Assembly: GCF_937129435.1 (NCBI RefSeq)
Contig: NZ_CAKZNF010000007.1
Location: forward strand, 1 to 64,000
Length of the DNA stretch: 64,000 nt
Source: an uncultured Parasphingopyxis sp.
GTDB lineage: Bacteria; Pseudomonadota; Alphaproteobacteria; Sphingomonadales; Sphingomonadaceae
Direction of reading: 5' to 3'
Under the pieces are notes generated by a model, which was not told the DNA's origin, searched no databases, and saw nothing but the letters and a program-made list of their open reading frames with translations. A program made the position numbers and the translations under genes. Positions 63,637 through 64,000 of this stretch are shown here, one piece after another (position 1 is the stretch's first letter; each line of letters begins with the position of its first letter).

Positions 63637-64000
63637 ACAAGCGTCTTCTCCGCAGGCTTCGTGACGATCGCCGCGGCGCGACGATCGTCGAATTCGGGCT
63701 GATCCTCGTTCCTCTGATGATTGTCATGCTGGGTGCCTTCGATCTCGGCTATCAGAACTATCTGCGCTCGACGCTGCAGGGCGCAGTCAACCAGACCGCT
63801 CGACTGGCAGCGGTCGAGGATCCCGCGTTCAATGCGGGAGGAGGCACGCTCGAAGAACGGGTCGAAGCCTATCTGATCGACCATATGGAAGGCGTCGGCG
63901 GCGAAGATGCCGAATATACCTTCCAACAGTTCAGCTATCAGGACTTTTCCGACGTCGGCCAAGCCGAGCCGCTGGTCACCGATCACAACGGCAACGGTTC
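63633..64000 (+). CDS. TadE-family pseudopilin (3' partial)
   Basis: The frame is open from ATG 63633 to the window edge. It begins MNKRLLRRLRDDRRGATIVE and continues FGLILVPLMIVMLGAFDLGY, the TadE signature (RRGA-x-x-VEF plus hydrophobic segment). So a second Tad minor pseudopilin follows the TadG-like gene. The stop codon is off the window. Overlap with the previous gene indicates co-translation. Confidence 0.92.
   Translation, partial: MNKRLLRRLRDDRRGATIVEFGLILVPLMIVMLGAFDLGYQNYLRSTLQGAVNQTARLAAVEDPAFNAGGGTLEERVEAYLIDHMEGVGGEDAEYTFQQFSYQDFSDVGQAEPLVTDHNGNG

Overview
The window is a GC-rich, gene-dense chromosomal segment that reads as an alphaproteobacterium of the order Sphingomonadales. 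The evidence is the fused ispDF gene, the dusB-ntrY-ntrX-hfq-hflX order, a tandem (double) Hfq, an envelope cluster running skp-fabZ with no lpxD/lpxA/lpxB (sphingomonads carry glycosphingolipids instead of LPS), and a CTTCGACA/TGAGC inverted repeat of the kind common in sphingomonad genomes. No rRNA, insertion sequence, prophage, integrase or CRISPR array is visible. Most of the region is conserved core chromosome.

Layout. 1-10 kb (+): tsf (5' cut), a strong terminator, then pyrH-frr-uppS-cdsA-dxr-rseP and bamA-skp-fabZ. This run links translation, isoprenoid and phospholipid synthesis and outer-membrane assembly, and its genes mostly overlap by 1-4 bases. 10-14.6 kb (-): a complete vitamin B12 uptake operon btuB-btuF-btuC-btuD under a cobalamin riboswitch. 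14.6-16.9 kb: rpmE, then a minus-strand group of four poorly known genes headed by a LuxR-type regulator with a C-terminal membrane anchor, and tRNA-Ser. 17-26.4 kb (+): cell-wall enzymes (lytic transglycosylase, rlpA, D,D-carboxypeptidase), then tmk-holB-metG-tatD-MBL hydrolase-membrane aspartic protease and mazG. 26.4-33 kb (-): dusB-ntrY-ntrX-hfq-hflX. 33-36.9 kb: ispDF, pncC, a Coq10/RatA-type protein, lipA and a beta-carbonic anhydrase. 37-45.4 kb: putP, a NYN/LOTUS protein, acyP, ettA, an M28 peptidase, several small unknown proteins and an acidic lipoprotein. 45.5-48.5 kb (-): tRNA-Pro, a CAU tRNA, a polysaccharide deacetylase and a degenerate histidine kinase. 48.7-52.8 kb: an Lrp/AsnC regulator, two tandem secreted TPR paralogues and yaaA. 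52.8-64 kb: an SDR, gyrA, a TauD-type dioxygenase, a YhhN-type membrane protein, trmFO, an M20 peptidase, an EF-hand protein, a synthase-like protein without its catalytic aspartates, and the start of a Tad pseudopilin locus (tadG-like, then tadE-like cut by the window end).

The genome is very compact. Many same-strand neighbours share ATGA, GTGA or TTGA junctions. Six of nine convergent pairs end in a shared stop tetranucleotide (CTAG, TTAG or CTAA), so they overlap by exactly four bases and leave no room for a terminator. Stretches over 300 bases without a protein gene are 14334-14711 (riboswitch leader, rpmE promoter), 16681-17014 (tRNA-Ser) and 45355-45832 (terminator and two tRNAs). The most unusual items are the tandem Hfq, an NtrX without its sigma-54 contact loop next to missing ntrBC genes, a histidine kinase with an eroded ATP site fused by overlap to a deacetylase gene, and the tail-anchored LuxR cassette. 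All calls come from reading the sequence; no database search was run.
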